Shown here: positions 20,963-29,909 of the stretch, one piece after another | Numbering within the stretch: position 1 is the stretch's first letter | How the letters are laid out: every line of letters begins with the position of its first letter | Assembly (NCBI RefSeq): GCF_001583695.1 | Contig: NZ_LOBC01000019.1 | Location: 24,272-88,271 of the forward strand | DNA: 64,000 nt | Reading direction: 5' to 3' | DNA from: Bacillus wiedmannii | GTDB lineage: Bacteria > Bacillota > Bacilli > Bacillales > Bacillaceae_G | Notes under the pieces: generated by a model | Database searches by the model: none | What the model was told of the DNA's origin: nothing | Seen by the model: the letters and a program-made list of their open reading frames with translations, nothing else | Program-made: the position numbers and the translations under genes

Positions 20963-22633
20963 TCACATTGATTGTGCATCTGTTTCGTCTACAGTAGTAT
21001 GTATATCAAGGTCTCGATGCATATTTTCCTGCATAAATGTTAGCTCAAATACTTCTTTTAACTTACGAACAGGAATGATTTCAATTCCTTTTATTGTATA
21101 CAAAAACGGTTGCATGTTTTCAGCAGGAATGATGACTTTCTTAGCACCTGCTTTTTTCGCGGCTTTTATTTTTGCGTACACACCACCAATAGGTTTCACT
21201 TCCCCGTGTATACTTATCTCACCGGTCATCGCTACTTCATTACTCACATACGTACGATGCACTGCTGAATATACACCTGTTGCCATAGCAATACCTGCCG
21301 AAGGCCCATCAATTGGGATACCACCTGGAAAATTAATATGTATATCGTAACCTTCTGGCAACACATCTAGAGAACGAAGTACTGTTAATACATTATCTAC
21401 AGAACCTTTCGCCATACTTTTACGGCGAATGGATTTCGTTTGACTACCAATACTTTCCTCTTCCACAATCCCGGTAACATTTACCGACCCTTTATCTTTC
21501 GCCTTGATTGCTGTTACTTCAATTTCTAATAACGCGCCTGTATTTGGTCCGTATACAGCAAGTCCATTTACAAGACCGATTCTCGGAATAGGATAAATAC
21601 GTTTTTCATATTTCGGTGTAAGTTGACTAGAGTGAACAACCCACTCTATATCTTCATCTTTAATGAAAGAACGTTCTTCATTTATTGCCATACCAGCAGA
21701 AATTTGTACAAGGTTAATCGCTTCTCGTCCATTTCTTGCATACATCCCGATCATTTCAACACCATTTTTACCTATTTGCATTTCCACTTTATCAGCTGCA
21801 TTCTTCGCTACTTTTTGAATCTCTTCTGTATCTAACTCACGGAAAAACACTTCTAAACAGCGTGACCGAATAGCAGGAGGAATCTCCTCTGGCGAACGTG
21901 TCGTCGCCCCAACTAAGCGAAAATCGGCTGGCAAACCTTTTTGAAAAATATCATGTATATACGTTGGAATCATCGAATTTTCTTCACTATAGTACGCACT
22001 TTCCAAAAATACTTTCCGATCTTCTAACACCTTTAACATTTTGTTCATTTGAATTGGATGTAATTCACCAATCTCATCAATGAACAAAATACCACCATGC
22101 GCATCTGTTACAGCCCCTTTTTTCGGCTGTGGGATACCCGCTTGCCCCATTGCACCTGCCCCTTGATAAATCGGATCATGGACTGAACCAATTAATGGGT
22201 CTGCAATACCACGTTCATCAAATCTTGCTGTCGTCGCATCAAGTTCGATAAATGTTGCATTCGTACGAAATGGAGATTTCGGATTGCGTTTCGCTTCTTC
22301 CAATACAAGACGTGCTGCCGCTGTCTTCCCGACACCTGGCGGACCATATATAATTACATGTTGCGGATTCGGACCACAAAGAGCCGCTTTTAACGACTTA
22401 ATCCCGTCCTCTTGCCCTACAATATCTAAAAAGGATGTAGGACGTACCTTCTCCGCAAGCGGCTCTGTTAAAGAAATCTCACGCATTTTACGAAGCTGTT
22501 CTAATTCTTTTTTCGATTCTCGATCAATTGAAACTTTTTGTGTTCGCTGATTTCGAAGTAAATGCCAAAAATACAATCCGACAATTACACCAAAAACAAG
22601 TTGAACAAGTAAAAATATATTTGTCCAGCTCAT
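20963..22633 (-). CDS. lonB: LonB, membrane-linked Lon-like protease
   Basis: A 556-residue Lon-type protease without the large N-terminal domain. It has an N-terminal membrane segment (IFLLVQLVFGVIVGLYFW), Walker [14 protein letters not shown], Walker B GGILFIDEIGEL, and the Lon catalytic site PIDGPSAGIAMATG with lysine in YAKIKAAKKAG. In B. subtilis LonB is produced in the forespore and lies between clpX and lonA, the same order as here. ATG at 22633 follows GGAGG. Confidence 0.96.
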   Translation of the reverse strand: MSWTNIFLLVQLVFGVIVGLYFWHLLRNQRTQKVSIDRESKKELEQLRKMREISLTEPLAEKVRPTSFLDIVGQEDGIKSLKAALCGPNPQHVIIYGPPGVGKTAAARLVLEEAKRNPKSPFRTNATFIELDATTARFDERGIADPLIGSVHDPIYQGAGAMGQAGIPQPKKGAVTDAHGGILFIDEIGELHPIQMNKMLKVLEDRKVFLESAYYSEENSMIPTYIHDIFQKGLPADFRLVGATTRSPEEIPPAIRSRCLEVFFRELDTEEIQKVAKNAADKVEMQIGKNGVEMIGMYARNGREAINLVQISAGMAINEERSFIKDEDIEWVVHSSQLTPKYEKRIYPIPRIGLVNGLAVYGPNTGALLEIEVTAIKAKDKGSVNVTGIVEEESIGSQTKSIRRKSMAKGSVDNVLTVLRSLDVLPEGYDIHINFPGGIPIDGPSAGIAMATGVYSAVHRTYVSNEVAMTGEISIHGEVKPIGGVYAKIKAAKKAGAKKVIIPAENMQPFLYTIKGIEIIPVRKLKEVFELTFMQENMHRDLDIHTTVDETDAQSM

Positions 22634-22702
22634 AATTTATTTCCTCCCGCAATGTTTTATCATTTAGTATTTCCGCGGAGGAACATAGCTAAACATAAAG
22701 AA

Positions 22703-22729
22703 AAACAGCAATTATAAAAATTGCTGTTT
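22703..22729 (-). terminator. Terminator after clpX
   Basis: Arms AAACAGCAATT / AATTGCTGTTT with a 5-base loop, then TTTTCTTTATG on the minus strand. Confidence 0.8.
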
Positions 22730-22739
22730 CTTCTTCGCA

Positions 22740-23999
22740 CTATGCAGATGTTTTTGTATCAAGTACAGTACCGTCTTGTAACACCAATTTCGGCGGTTCA
22801 TTATCAGCTACTGTTTCTTTCGTCAGAATACACTTCTCGATATCTTTGCGAGATGGAAGTTCGAACATTACATCAAGCATTAAGCCTTCAATAATAGAAC
22901 GAAGTCCACGAGCACCTGTTTTACGTTCAATTGCTTTTTTCGCAATCTCAACTAGTGCACCTTCTTCAAACTCTAACTCAACATCGTCAAGCTCCAATAA
23001 TTTTTGGAATTGCTTAACAAGTGCATTTTTCGGTTTCGTTAAAATATCTACAAGAGCATCTTCATCAAGCGGCTCTAGGTTCGCAATAACTGGAAGACGA
23101 CCGATAAACTCCGGAATTAAACCGAATCTTAAAAGATCCTCTGGTAAAACGTGAGATAAAACATGCTTCTCATTTACATCAGCATTTTTCTTCTCAGCAC
23201 CAAATCCAATTACTTTCTCACCAAGGCGACGTTTAATAATTGGCTCAATGCCATCAAACGCTCCACCACAAATGAATAGGATGTTCGTTGTATCAATTTG
23301 AATGAACTCTTGATGCGGATGCTTACGACCACCTTGAGGTGGAACGCTCGCTACAGTACCTTCTAAAATTTTCAGAAGTGCCTGCTGTACACCTTCACCA
23401 GATACATCACGTGTAATTGATGGATTTTCGGACTTACGTGCCACTTTATCAATCTCATCAATATAAATGATTCCTTTTTCCGCTTTCTCTACATCATAAT
23501 CAGCTGCTTGGATTAATTTTAGTAAGATGTTTTCTACATCTTCCCCTACATATCCAGCTTCTGTTAAAGATGTTGCGTCCGCGATTGCAAATGGAACATT
23601 TAAAATACGCGCTAATGTTTGTGCCAATAATGTTTTACCACTACCAGTTGGCCCAATAAGTGAAATATTACTCTTCGCTAATTCTACATCATCAATTTTA
23701 CTGTTAGAATTAATACGTTTGTAATGGTTATATACCGCTACCGCTAGTGCTTTTTTCGCGTTATCTTGTCCGATGACATACTCATCTAAGATTTCACGAA
23801 TTTCTACCGGTTTCGGTACATCTTTGAATTCTACTTCTTCGTCCTTCGCAAGCTCCTCTTGTACAATTTCAGTACAAAGTTCGATACACTCGTCACAAAT
23901 GTAAACACCTGGACCTGCAACTAACTTTCGAACTTGCGTTTGTGTTTTACCACAGAAAGAACATTTTAATTGACCTTTTTCATCATTAAATTTAAACAT
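22740..23999 (-). CDS. clpX: ClpX, ATPase subunit of Clp protease
   Basis: AAA+ unfoldase partner of ClpP; 419 aa, matching the usual 420. N-terminal zinc-binding domain is [15 protein letters not shown]...[10 protein letters not shown] (C4 type). Walker A is [14 protein letters not shown], Walker [11 protein letters not shown], the pore loop GYVGEDVE, the ClpP-docking loop IGF, and sensor 2 GARGLRSI. I start at ATG 23999 (MFKFNDEKG), preceded by AAGGGGTG; upstream in-frame codons to 24074 are not conserved. In the usual tig-clpX-lonB order. Confidence 0.99.
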   Translation of the reverse strand: MFKFNDEKGQLKCSFCGKTQTQVRKLVAGPGVYICDECIELCTEIVQEELAKDEEVEFKDVPKPVEIREILDEYVIGQDNAKKALAVAVYNHYKRINSNSKIDDVELAKSNISLIGPTGSGKTLLAQTLARILNVPFAIADATSLTEAGYVGEDVENILLKLIQAADYDVEKAEKGIIYIDEIDKVARKSENPSITRDVSGEGVQQALLKILEGTVASVPPQGGRKHPHQEFIQIDTTNILFICGGAFDGIEPIIKRRLGEKVIGFGAEKKNADVNEKHVLSHVLPEDLLRFGLIPEFIGRLPVIANLEPLDEDALVDILTKPKNALVKQFQKLLELDDVELEFEEGALVEIAKKAIERKTGARGLRSIIEGLMLDVMFELPSRKDIEKCILTKETVADNEPPKLVLQDGTVLDTKTSA

Positions 24000-24227
24000 A
24001 TTTTCACACCCCTTACAAAGTGCTAACCTCTTGCCTTCGTATGTACACGATAAATGTATCGTATGTAAATACATATTATGTCACTACGTGGCGAGAAATA
24101 CAAATAATATGACTAGTTATGTACAAATAAAAAAATTTTAAAACTTTTGAAATATGTATATTCGACTTGTAAAGGAAGTTTTCCTTCTTCATCGAAAAGT
24201 TTTATAAATATATTTCTATATTTATAA

Positions 24228-24257
24228 AACAAGGCACGATTAAAATCGCGCCTTGTT
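24228..24257 (-). terminator. Terminator after tig
   Basis: Arms AACAAGGCACGAT / ATCGCGCCTTGTT with a 4-base loop and downstream TTTATAAATATA on the minus strand. It separates tig from clpX. Confidence 0.8.
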
Positions 24258-24263
24258 ATTTTA

Positions 24264-25541
24264 TTATGCAGCGTTGTCTACTAAGAAGTCTACAGCTTTA
24301 CGCACTTTAAGGTCTTCAGATAAAGCGTCTACGCTTCCAAGAGCTTGCTTGATAGCGTCTACTGGCATACCGTACATTTCAGCCATTTTTTCAACTTCTG
24401 CAGTTACTTCTTCTTCAGTAACTTCGATGTTTTCAGCTTCAATGATAGCTTCAAGAACAAGATTGATTCTTACGCGTTTTTGAGCGTCTTCTTTCATTTG
24501 CTCTTTTAACTTGTCAGCGTCAGTACCTGTGAATTGGTAGTAAAGCTCAAGGTTCATACCTTGTTGGCTTAAACGTTGCTCGAATTCACGAACCATACGA
24601 TCTAACTCAGTGTCGATCATAGCTTCTGGAATCTCGATTTCAGCGTTAGCAGCAGCTAATTCTACTACTTCGTCACGCACTTTGTGCTCAGCTTCGTGCT
24701 TTTTGCCTTCTTCTAAGTTTGTACGAAGTTTTGTTTTTAATTCGTCAAGAGTTGCAACTTCTTCGTCAGCTTCTTTAGCGAACTCGTCGTTTAACTCAGG
24801 AAGTTCTTTTGTTTTGATTTCGTGAATTGTTACTTTGAATGTAGCTGGTTTACCAGCTAATTCAGCAGCGTGGTACTCTTCTGGGAATGATACTTCAACT
24901 TCTTTAGAATCACCAGATTTAAGACCAATTACTTGCTCTTCGAAACCAGGGATGAAAGTACCAGAACCGATTGCAAGAGAATAGTTTTCGCCTTTTCCGC
25001 CTTCAAATGCTTCGCCATCAACGAAACCTTCGAAGTCGATTACAGCTGTATCACCGTTTTCAACAGTTCCTTCTTCTTTAACAACTAGTTCAGCTTGACG
25101 CTCTTGTAAAGATTTTAATTCGTTCTCTACATCTTCGTCAGTTACAGTTGTTTCAACTTTTTCTACTGCTAAACCTTTGTACTCACCTAATTTAACTTCA
25201 GGTTTCACTGTAACTTTTGCAGTGAAGATAAGGTTAGCATTTTTTTCGAACTTCTCGATGTTGATTTCAGGATGATCAACTGGGAAGATACCAGCTTCAT
25301 CGATCGCTTCACCGTATGCTTTTGGTAAGATGATATCTAAAGCATCTTGGTATAAAGATTCGATACCAAAGCGTTGTTCGAATAACGGACGAGGCATTTT
25401 CCCTTTACGGAAACCTGGTACGTTGATTGTTTGTACTACTTTTTTGAACGCAGCGTCGATAGAGTTGTTTACTTCTTTAGCATCAACTTCGATTGTTAAA
25501 ACGCCTACGTTACCTTCTAATTTTTCCCATTTTGCAGCCAT
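24264..25541 (-). CDS. tig: Trigger factor, ribosome-associated chaperone
   Basis: Peptidyl-prolyl isomerase and chaperone at the ribosome exit tunnel; 425 aa. The ribosome-binding signature [17 protein letters not shown] is at residues 44-60, the FKBP-type PPIase domain runs from about 160 to 245 ([35 protein letters not shown]), and the helical C-terminal arms follow. GGAGGG stands before the ATG. Upstream of clpX, the common Firmicute arrangement. Confidence 0.99.
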   Translation of the reverse strand: MAAKWEKLEGNVGVLTIEVDAKEVNNSIDAAFKKVVQTINVPGFRKGKMPRPLFEQRFGIESLYQDALDIILPKAYGEAIDEAGIFPVDHPEINIEKFEKNANLIFTAKVTVKPEVKLGEYKGLAVEKVETTVTDEDVENELKSLQERQAELVVKEEGTVENGDTAVIDFEGFVDGEAFEGGKGENYSLAIGSGTFIPGFEEQVIGLKSGDSKEVEVSFPEEYHAAELAGKPATFKVTIHEIKTKELPELNDEFAKEADEEVATLDELKTKLRTNLEEGKKHEAEHKVRDEVVELAAANAEIEIPEAMIDTELDRMVREFEQRLSQQGMNLELYYQFTGTDADKLKEQMKEDAQKRVRINLVLEAIIEAENIEVTEEEVTAEVEKMAEMYGMPVDAIKQALGSVDALSEDLKVRKAVDFLVDNAA

Positions 25542-25850
25542 TTATTCTTTCCCTCCAACTATAATAATGTATGCACATACCTCTATAGATTAAGATCTTC
25601 ATTATCTCTTTTTTGAAATAACAAAAGTACAAATAATCCTCTAGCAAAAGCTTTCAGATATACTGTTCCAATCTACTAATTGTCTAAAAGACAACTACGG
25701 TATATTTTGTTCGAGAATAATATGAAACATATTAAGTAAGAGAATTACACTTCTCTTCTCTTACAAACAGGCAGATTTCTGCCTTTTGCAACCCTTACAT
25801 TATAACATAGAATATGCTCGTTTCAAGAACCGAACGATTCTTTTTCATAA
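25542..25850. other. Intergenic region between ysoA and tig
   Basis: 309 bases with no gene. It holds a hairpin AGGCAGA-TT-TCTGCCT at 25769-25784, plausibly the ysoA terminator (minus strand) though its T tract is poor, and a second small hairpin (TTGTCtaaaaGACAA near 25680). It must also contain the tig promoter, but I could not pick a convincing pair of hexamers. Confidence 0.5.
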
Positions 25851-26849
25851 TTATACGGGCAAATATCCTTCTCTTTCAACACGTAATAACCATTGATAGG
25901 CAATATGAAACTCTTCTAATTCAATATTATACGCTGTCATAAGCTCTTCTTCATCAATAGTCAATCCGAAACGCTTTCTTCCAATTCTCTCTAAAACAGC
26001 AGCCCAAATCTCCACTTTATTCATTAATAGAGCGAATGGGAAAACGCTAATTCGCAATTCTTTCCAATATGTAACCATAGCATCAAATATATCGGGATAA
26101 TTTTGCTCTAATCGGCTTGATAATGTATGTATAATGTTATCGGATTGCTCCTCATTATGACCTGTAAATGCTGGAATCACCTTGATTGTATTCCCAAACT
26201 TTTCTACCTCTATCTCTTCTTCTATTTGATTTTCTATCATTTTATATAAAATAGAAGTTTTCAAATAAGGGTGCTGTTTTTCGTCTATTAAAAATTTCTT
26301 TAAAATAGGTAATGCAAGATCCAAGTCTTTTAACGAAAGTTGCTGAATCGCTCTTAGCTTTTGTCCAAAGTTTTCTCCAAACATTTCATTAGTAAACTCA
26401 TCCAATTCAAAATTCGAATCGACTAGTGACGTATCTACTTCACTTAACATACCTTCTGCAAATAAAGCGAGCTGTGCTAATTTTTCCTTTTGCTCAGGCA
26501 TTACATCTTTCGTTTGCAAAACCTTTTCAACGATTTCAATGACACCTTCATAATCATTTGTTTGAACTAAAATCGTCACATATGTTTCAAGAATATCACC
26601 AAATAATACAGCTCCTGTTTCAAGTAACTGTTCACATTTGTCTTTCGCTTCTTCCATATGTTTTAATTCTAACAAACAAATAACAGAAGCGAGTTCCGTT
26701 TGTTCCGTTTCTGCATTATACTGACGTAATATTTCAAAGCAGCGCAATGCATCTTCGAATTTCCGCTCTTTCAGTGCTAAAAAACCTTCATCAATATATC
26801 GCTCTGATAGTTGTGGAAACAATACGACCGTATTTTCTTTTTTATCCAT
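25851..26849 (-). CDS. ysoA: Tetratricopeptide-repeat protein YsoA
   Basis: A 332-residue TPR-type helical protein. The first 130 residues form helical repeats (YIDEGFLALKERKFEDALRCFEIL; ELASVICLLELKHMEEAKDKCEQLLETG; TILVQTNDYEGVIEIVEKVL). The rest is mostly acidic helices with no motif I recognise; the last ~90 residues are a conserved all-helical end. B. subtilis ysoA sits at the same place beside tig, which supports the symbol. Function unknown. Normal codon use for the region. Confidence 0.82.
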   Translation of the reverse strand: MDKKENTVVLFPQLSERYIDEGFLALKERKFEDALRCFEILRQYNAETEQTELASVICLLELKHMEEAKDKCEQLLETGAVLFGDILETYVTILVQTNDYEGVIEIVEKVLQTKDVMPEQKEKLAQLALFAEGMLSEVDTSLVDSNFELDEFTNEMFGENFGQKLRAIQQLSLKDLDLALPILKKFLIDEKQHPYLKTSILYKMIENQIEEEIEVEKFGNTIKVIPAFTGHNEEQSDNIIHTLSSRLEQNYPDIFDAMVTYWKELRISVFPFALLMNKVEIWAAVLERIGRKRFGLTIDEEELMTAYNIELEEFHIAYQWLLRVEREGYLPV

Positions 26850-27014
26850 ACGTCCGCCTCTTTTTCTAGATTTTAATTATCTTTAAAGTAAATATATCAA
26901 ATGAGTAATAAGAACACAACATCCCAAAACCCTTTGTTTGAAATATGGAAATATTTAATTTTTATATTTCAATATAAACAAATCCTTACTAAAAATTAAA
27001 AATGTACAAATAAA

Positions 27015-27041
27015 AATCCTCAGCAATTAAAGCAGAGGATT
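27015..27041 (-). terminator. Terminator after the 82-aa membrane protein gene
   Basis: Arms AATCCTC / GAGGATT extended by GC pairs, then TTTTATTTG on the minus strand. Confidence 0.7.
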
Positions 27042-27046
27042 CATCA

Positions 27047-27295
27047 TTAATGGAAAGCTTTTATAATAGTGGGGTATATAACAAGGGTAATAATTTGGAG
27101 AACAATAATTGCCATAACAATCATGCTAAAATAGAAGATTGGTTTACTTCGCTTCATTAAAAACATAATAATAAGCATCGTACAAGCAAACAAACTTAAG
27201 AAGAACAAACTCGTTGTCGAACTAAGTATACCACTCGGGACAAAGAACAATAACACTACACTACAAGTACCTATAATTCCAAATAACCATTCCAT
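27047..27295 (-). CDS. Small hydrophobic membrane protein, unknown
   Basis: 82 residues with three predicted membrane segments (WLFGIIGTCSVVLLFFVP; TTSLFFLSLFACTMLIIMFL; IFYFSMIVMAIIVLQIITL) separated by a short KRSKP loop. The start ATG at 27295 is fixed by an in-frame TGA just before it; the ribosome site (AGGGAA) is rather distant. I do not recognise a family. It is followed by a terminator, and a 34-residue ORF lies just upstream on the same strand, so the two may be co-transcribed. Confidence 0.65.
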   Translation of the reverse strand: MEWLFGIIGTCSVVLLFFVPSGILSSTTSLFFLSLFACTMLIIMFLMKRSKPIFYFSMIVMAIIVLQIITLVIYPTIIKAFH

Positions 27296-27336
27296 TCATT
27301 CACTCATTCCCTTTCCCTCTCATGGCAGTTTTTTTA

Positions 27337-27441
27337 CTAAGCGATTAAATGTTTTACAACATCAACTACATACGTTAATTTCTCGTACGCTACAAATCCA
27401 AAAGCAACTGTTAAACCCGTTACGATTAATCCTTTCATCAT
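27337..27441 (-). CDS. Very small single-span membrane peptide (34 aa)
   Basis: A short ORF read on the minus strand, from ATG-ATG at 27436-27441 to TAG at 27337. The peptide runs MMKGLIVTGLTVAFGFVAYE followed by KLTYVVDVVKHLIA: one hydrophobic helix then an amphipathic tail. A strong GAGGAGG ribosome site lies 6-9 bases before the start. Strong Shine-Dalgarno, sensible composition and a gene on either side argue it is translated. Function unknown. Confidence 0.6.
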   Translation of the reverse strand: MMKGLIVTGLTVAFGFVAYEKLTYVVDVVKHLIA

Positions 27442-27556
27442 TTCTTCCTCCTCGTTTTATCGTTGTTACCTTCATTATAGAGGATTAGCAATTTGTTACC
27501 ATCGAACTTCCTTACAGTTACCTTACAGAATTGTAAGATTTCAAAATGGATAGAAA

Positions 27557-27583
27557 AAAACCTCATATTACTTGAGAGGTTTT
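27557..27583. terminator. Possible terminator in the 27.4-27.8 kb gap
   Basis: Arms AAAACCTC / GAGGTTTT with an 11-base loop. It would end minus-strand reads entering from the PH-domain side or plus-strand reads; no adjacent gene clearly needs it. The rest of 27442-27753 shows nothing I can name. Confidence 0.4.
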
Positions 27584-27753
27584 CACGGAATTTCTCTATA
27601 ATTACTTGCAAAATTAACTTTTTTCTCTTGATTATTTTTCGGAGAATCCACTCTTAAACTGATAGATTTACTAAATAACTTAGGTTTGAAATAATTATTC
27701 GTTACTTTTCTTAACTTACCTTCAAATGTTTTTAATTATATGAAAACACTTTA

Positions 27754-27782
27754 TTGAAATCGTGTTAATATATTTTTATACA
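27754..27782 (+). promoter_or_regulatory. Probable promoter of the PH-domain gene
   Basis: TTGAAA (27754-27759), 17-bp spacer, TATACA (27777-27782), about 30 bases before the AAGGGGG ribosome site. Confidence 0.5.
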
Positions 27783-27814
27783 ATTAAGAATTTAATTTAC
27801 AAGGGGGATTCTAT

Positions 27815-28429
27815 ATGTTTAAGAAAATGGCTGCAGATGTATTAGGACTAAGCGATGTAGGTTCTGTCATCACACCGAAAGATTATGATAAAGTTGATGC
27901 TGATGATTACGTGATGCATGAAGATGGGGAGAAAATTTATTTTCTAATTAAATCAAAATCAGATGAATATTGTTTCACAAACAAAGGATTAATCCACCTA
28001 GATGGTACAAGTGCAACAAGTAAAAAACGTACACTACGCCGCTTTAGCTATAGTAAATATCAAATTAAAAATGTAGCACTTGAAACTGCGGGAACAATTG
28101 ATTTAGATGTAGAAATTAAGTTTCAAATGGGAGATGAGCATTATTCAATTGATGTTCATAAAAAACATATTGAAGAATTAAAAGATTTATATAAGGCTTT
28201 ACTTAAAATAGAAGAAATTTCATACGACAACGATATTACATTGCAGTATGCACATAAAAGTCTAGATATGGCATCTAACGCTTTCAGCCGTATTTCAAAC
28301 GCACAAGTAAATTTAGCAGAACAATTTAAAGAAATGAACGAGATCGCCTTTAACTGGCTCGTTGATACGAAGAAACAATATAACGTGAAAGATTATGGTT
28401 TTGTCTTTGAGAAGTTTATTAATAATTAA
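27815..28429 (+). CDS. PH-domain protein, YvbH-like
   Basis: 204 residues. The first ~130 form a bacterial PH-like domain (IYFLIKSKSDEYCFTNKGLIHLDG...RFSYSKYQIKNVALETAGTIDLDVEIKFQMG), the pattern of Bacillus YvbH proteins. A C-terminal helical tail (residues about 140-204) probably mediates oligomerisation. There is no signal peptide or membrane segment. Stands alone on the plus strand with its own promoter. Role unknown. Confidence 0.75.
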   Translation: MFKKMAADVLGLSDVGSVITPKDYDKVDADDYVMHEDGEKIYFLIKSKSDEYCFTNKGLIHLDGTSATSKKRTLRRFSYSKYQIKNVALETAGTIDLDVEIKFQMGDEHYSIDVHKKHIEELKDLYKALLKIEEISYDNDITLQYAHKSLDMASNAFSRISNAQVNLAEQFKEMNEIAFNWLVDTKKQYNVKDYGFVFEKFINN

Positions 28430-28443
28430 TTTAAAACAAACAG

Positions 28444-28509
28444 AAAACCTTGTTATCAAAAGATAACAAGGTTTTCTTAGCGTCCCAGGAGAGGTTCGAA
28501 CTCTCGGCC
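28444..28509. repeat. Duplicated 3' end of tRNA-Arg plus terminator (att-like repeat, left)
   Basis: 66 bases matching 29098-29163 with four mismatches, all transitions. The segment covers the tRNA-Arg terminator hairpin and the 3' part of the tRNA (T arm and acceptor strand) but stops before the anticodon. Such direct repeats of a tRNA 3' end are what site-specific integrases leave as attL/attR. The region between the copies holds only gene fragments. Confidence 0.8.
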
Positions 28510-28523
28510 CGCTCATTTCCGTA

Positions 28524-28724
28524 CTATTTTATATATTTTGATCGCAGTCTTAATATATCTTCTCCTTCACGAATGCCTGCCGATCCCTTCCTCACATTTT
28601 TTATGACAGTCCAATCTGGGTTAGTTTCATCACCGATGTTCTGTACTGTAAAGTTGCCATCACCATATTTCCGGTGACCTTCTGCCAATTTCTCCGTTAA
28701 ATCATTCTCATTTGATCTCGCCAT
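28524..28724 (-). CDS. Short uncharacterised ORF inside the att-like repeats
   Basis: 66 residues, hydrophilic and highly charged (MARSNENDLTEKLAEGHRKY at the start, LRLRSKYIK at the end). The ATG at 28724 has GGGAG 11-12 bases ahead. I do not recognise the family. It lies between the two copies of the tRNA-Arg 3' end and could be a surviving cargo gene of an integrated element or a decayed one. Confidence 0.4.
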   Translation of the reverse strand: MARSNENDLTEKLAEGHRKYGDGNFTVQNIGDETNPDWTVIKNVRKGSAGIREGEDILRLRSKYIK

Positions 28725-28744
28725 CTTTGCGCCATCTCCCTTTT

Positions 28745-28862
28745 TTATACAACCTTCTTAAACTGTCCAACCAATCACAAGTCCAGTCAATTGGAGATTC
28801 TCGTTTTCCGCTTCTATTAATTGTAACACACTGTCGGGGATAAGTTCCGATAACGGTGCTCA
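28745..28862 (-). pseudogene. C-terminal gene fragment in integration remnant
   Basis: On the minus strand an open frame from about 28862 ends at TAA near 28759 and reads PLSELIPDSVLQLIEAENEN then LQLTGLVIGWTV. It has no start codon or ribosome site and begins abruptly, so it looks like the tail of a lost gene. Family not recognised. Confidence 0.35.
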
Positions 28863-28873
28863 ATCTTACTAGA

Positions 28874-28970
28874 ATGGTAAAAAGTTTTATAACATTCCAT
28901 GTGAAAAATTAGGAAAATACGAATATGGATTTAAATTCCACCATAAGCCTATTGATTTTTTTAATTAAAT
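28874..28970 (+). pseudogene. Second C-terminal gene fragment in integration remnant
   Basis: On the plus strand an open frame reads NGKKFYNIPCEKLGKYEYGF then KFHHKPIDFFN and stops at TAA (about 28968). It has no start region. It appears to be the 3' end of a truncated gene on the opposite strand to the other fragment, consistent with deletion of most of an element. 28971-29097 shows nothing further. Confidence 0.35.
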
Positions 28971-29097
28971 AAGAGGAATAGGGCGCATAAATGGTGCTCT
29001 TTTCTTAATGCACTTTAATCCGTTACACATAATAATTACCATATATTACGTTATTTTTTTACACCTTTTGCACATATATCAATTTTTAGACAAATAA

Positions 29098-29129
29098 AAA
29101 ACCTTGTTATCAAAAGATAACAAGGTTTT
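29098..29129 (-). terminator. Terminator of the tRNA-Gly/tRNA-Arg transcript
   Basis: Perfect 14-bp arms AAAACCTTGTTATC / GATAACAAGGTTTT with an AAAA loop. The same hairpin is repeated at 28444-28475 as part of the att-like duplication. Confidence 0.9.
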
Positions 29130-29134
29130 TTTAG

Positions 29135-29208
29135 CGTCCCAGGAGAGATTCGAACTCCCGACCGTACGCTTAGAAGGCGTATGCTCTATCCGGCTGAGCT
29201 ACTGGGAC
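29135..29208 (-). tRNA. tRNA-Arg (anticodon TCT)
   Basis: Minus strand: acceptor GTCCCAG...CTGGGAC, D arm GCTCAGCCGGATAGAGC, anticodon stem-loop ACGCCTTCTAAGCGT giving TCT (reads AGA), T arm GGGAGTTCGAATCTCTC. 74 bases without an encoded CCA. It lies one base downstream of tRNA-Gly. Its 3' part is duplicated at 28.4 kb. Confidence 0.97.
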
Positions 29209-29209
29209 A

Positions 29210-29283
29210 TGGAGCGGGTGAAGAGAATCGAACTCTCGACCAGAGCTTGGAAGGCTCTTGTTTTACCACTAAACTACACCCGC
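29210..29283 (-). tRNA. tRNA-Gly (anticodon TCC)
   Basis: Minus strand: acceptor GCGGGTG...CACCCGC with encoded TCCA end, D arm with TAGTTTAGTGGTAAAA, anticodon stem-loop GAGCCTTCCAAGCTC giving TCC (reads GGA), T arm GAGAGTTCGATTCTC. First of the two tRNAs in the transcript. Confidence 0.97.
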
Positions 29284-29335
29284 ATATGTTATTTTATTTT
29301 TCTTCGTTAGCGCCGTTGCCCTATCGACAATATTT

Positions 29336-29364
29336 ATTATATGTATAACCATACATAAAGTCAA
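29336..29364 (-). promoter_or_regulatory. Promoter of the tRNA pair
   Basis: TTGACT (29359-29364), 17-bp spacer, TATAAT (29336-29341) on the minus strand, about 50 bases before tRNA-Gly. Confidence 0.85.
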
Positions 29365-29374
29365 CACCTTTTTT

Positions 29375-29404
29375 AAAAGAGGATAATTTTTCTTATCCTC
29401 TTTT
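29375..29404 (-). terminator. Terminator overlapping the ysnB stop
   Basis: Arms AAAAGAGGATAA / TTATCCTCTTTT, then a T run on the minus strand. The TAA stop of ysnB lies within the first arm. Confidence 0.85.
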
Positions 29405-29896
29405 AAAAACTGCTTGTTCAACTAGTTGTCCGTCTAATGTTTCAAAACGAACTTCCATTTGATTTTCATCCATTTCTAATAAAGCAAATGTCTTTTCTAC
29501 ACGCTGACGCGGTAATAAAATGCTGCCTGGATTAATAAATAAAACGCCGTCGATTAATTCTGCACCTAATACGTGAGAGTGTCCGAAGCATGCAACTTGC
29601 GCCCCTACCTCTTCTGCGTGGTACGCTAATGTTTGTAATGTCATTTTCACGTTATGACGATGTCCGTGCACAACTACGAAACGAATGCCATCTACATCAG
29701 TTACAATTTCGTCTTGAAAGTTAGCATAATCACAGTTCCCTTTTACAACATGGAAACCTTGCAGCTCTTCATGAGCAGGCGTTAGCTCTGAATCACCGCA
29801 ATGAATCATGACATCTACTTTTCCTTCATATTTCTCTTTCAACTGCTGTAATTCCTTCACAGAGCTATGACTATCGCTTACGATTAAAGCTTTCAT
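29393..29896 (-). CDS. ysnB: YfcE/MJ0936-type metallophosphoesterase YsnB
   Basis: 167-residue calcineurin-like phosphodiesterase. The metal-binding motifs appear in order: DSHSS, HCGDSE, GNCDY, VHGHRH, FGHSH. Start ATG at 29896 follows AGGGAG; a TTG one codon upstream is in frame. Last gene of rph-rdgB-ysnB, as in B. subtilis. Natural substrate unknown. Confidence 0.92.
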   Translation of the reverse strand: MKALIVSDSHSSVKELQQLKEKYEGKVDVMIHCGDSELTPAHEELQGFHVVKGNCDYANFQDEIVTDVDGIRFVVVHGHRHNVKMTLQTLAYHAEEVGAQVACFGHSHVLGAELIDGVLFINPGSILLPRQRVEKTFALLEMDENQMEVRFETLDGQLVEQAVFKRG

Positions 29897-29909
29897 CAAT
29901 CTCTCTCCC

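Noticed and set aside
29104-29310. Plus-strand ORF across the two tRNA genes, and its copy at 28450-28677
   Set aside because: It is antisense to tRNA-Gly, tRNA-Arg and their terminator; the matching N-termini only reflect the duplicated att-like segment.
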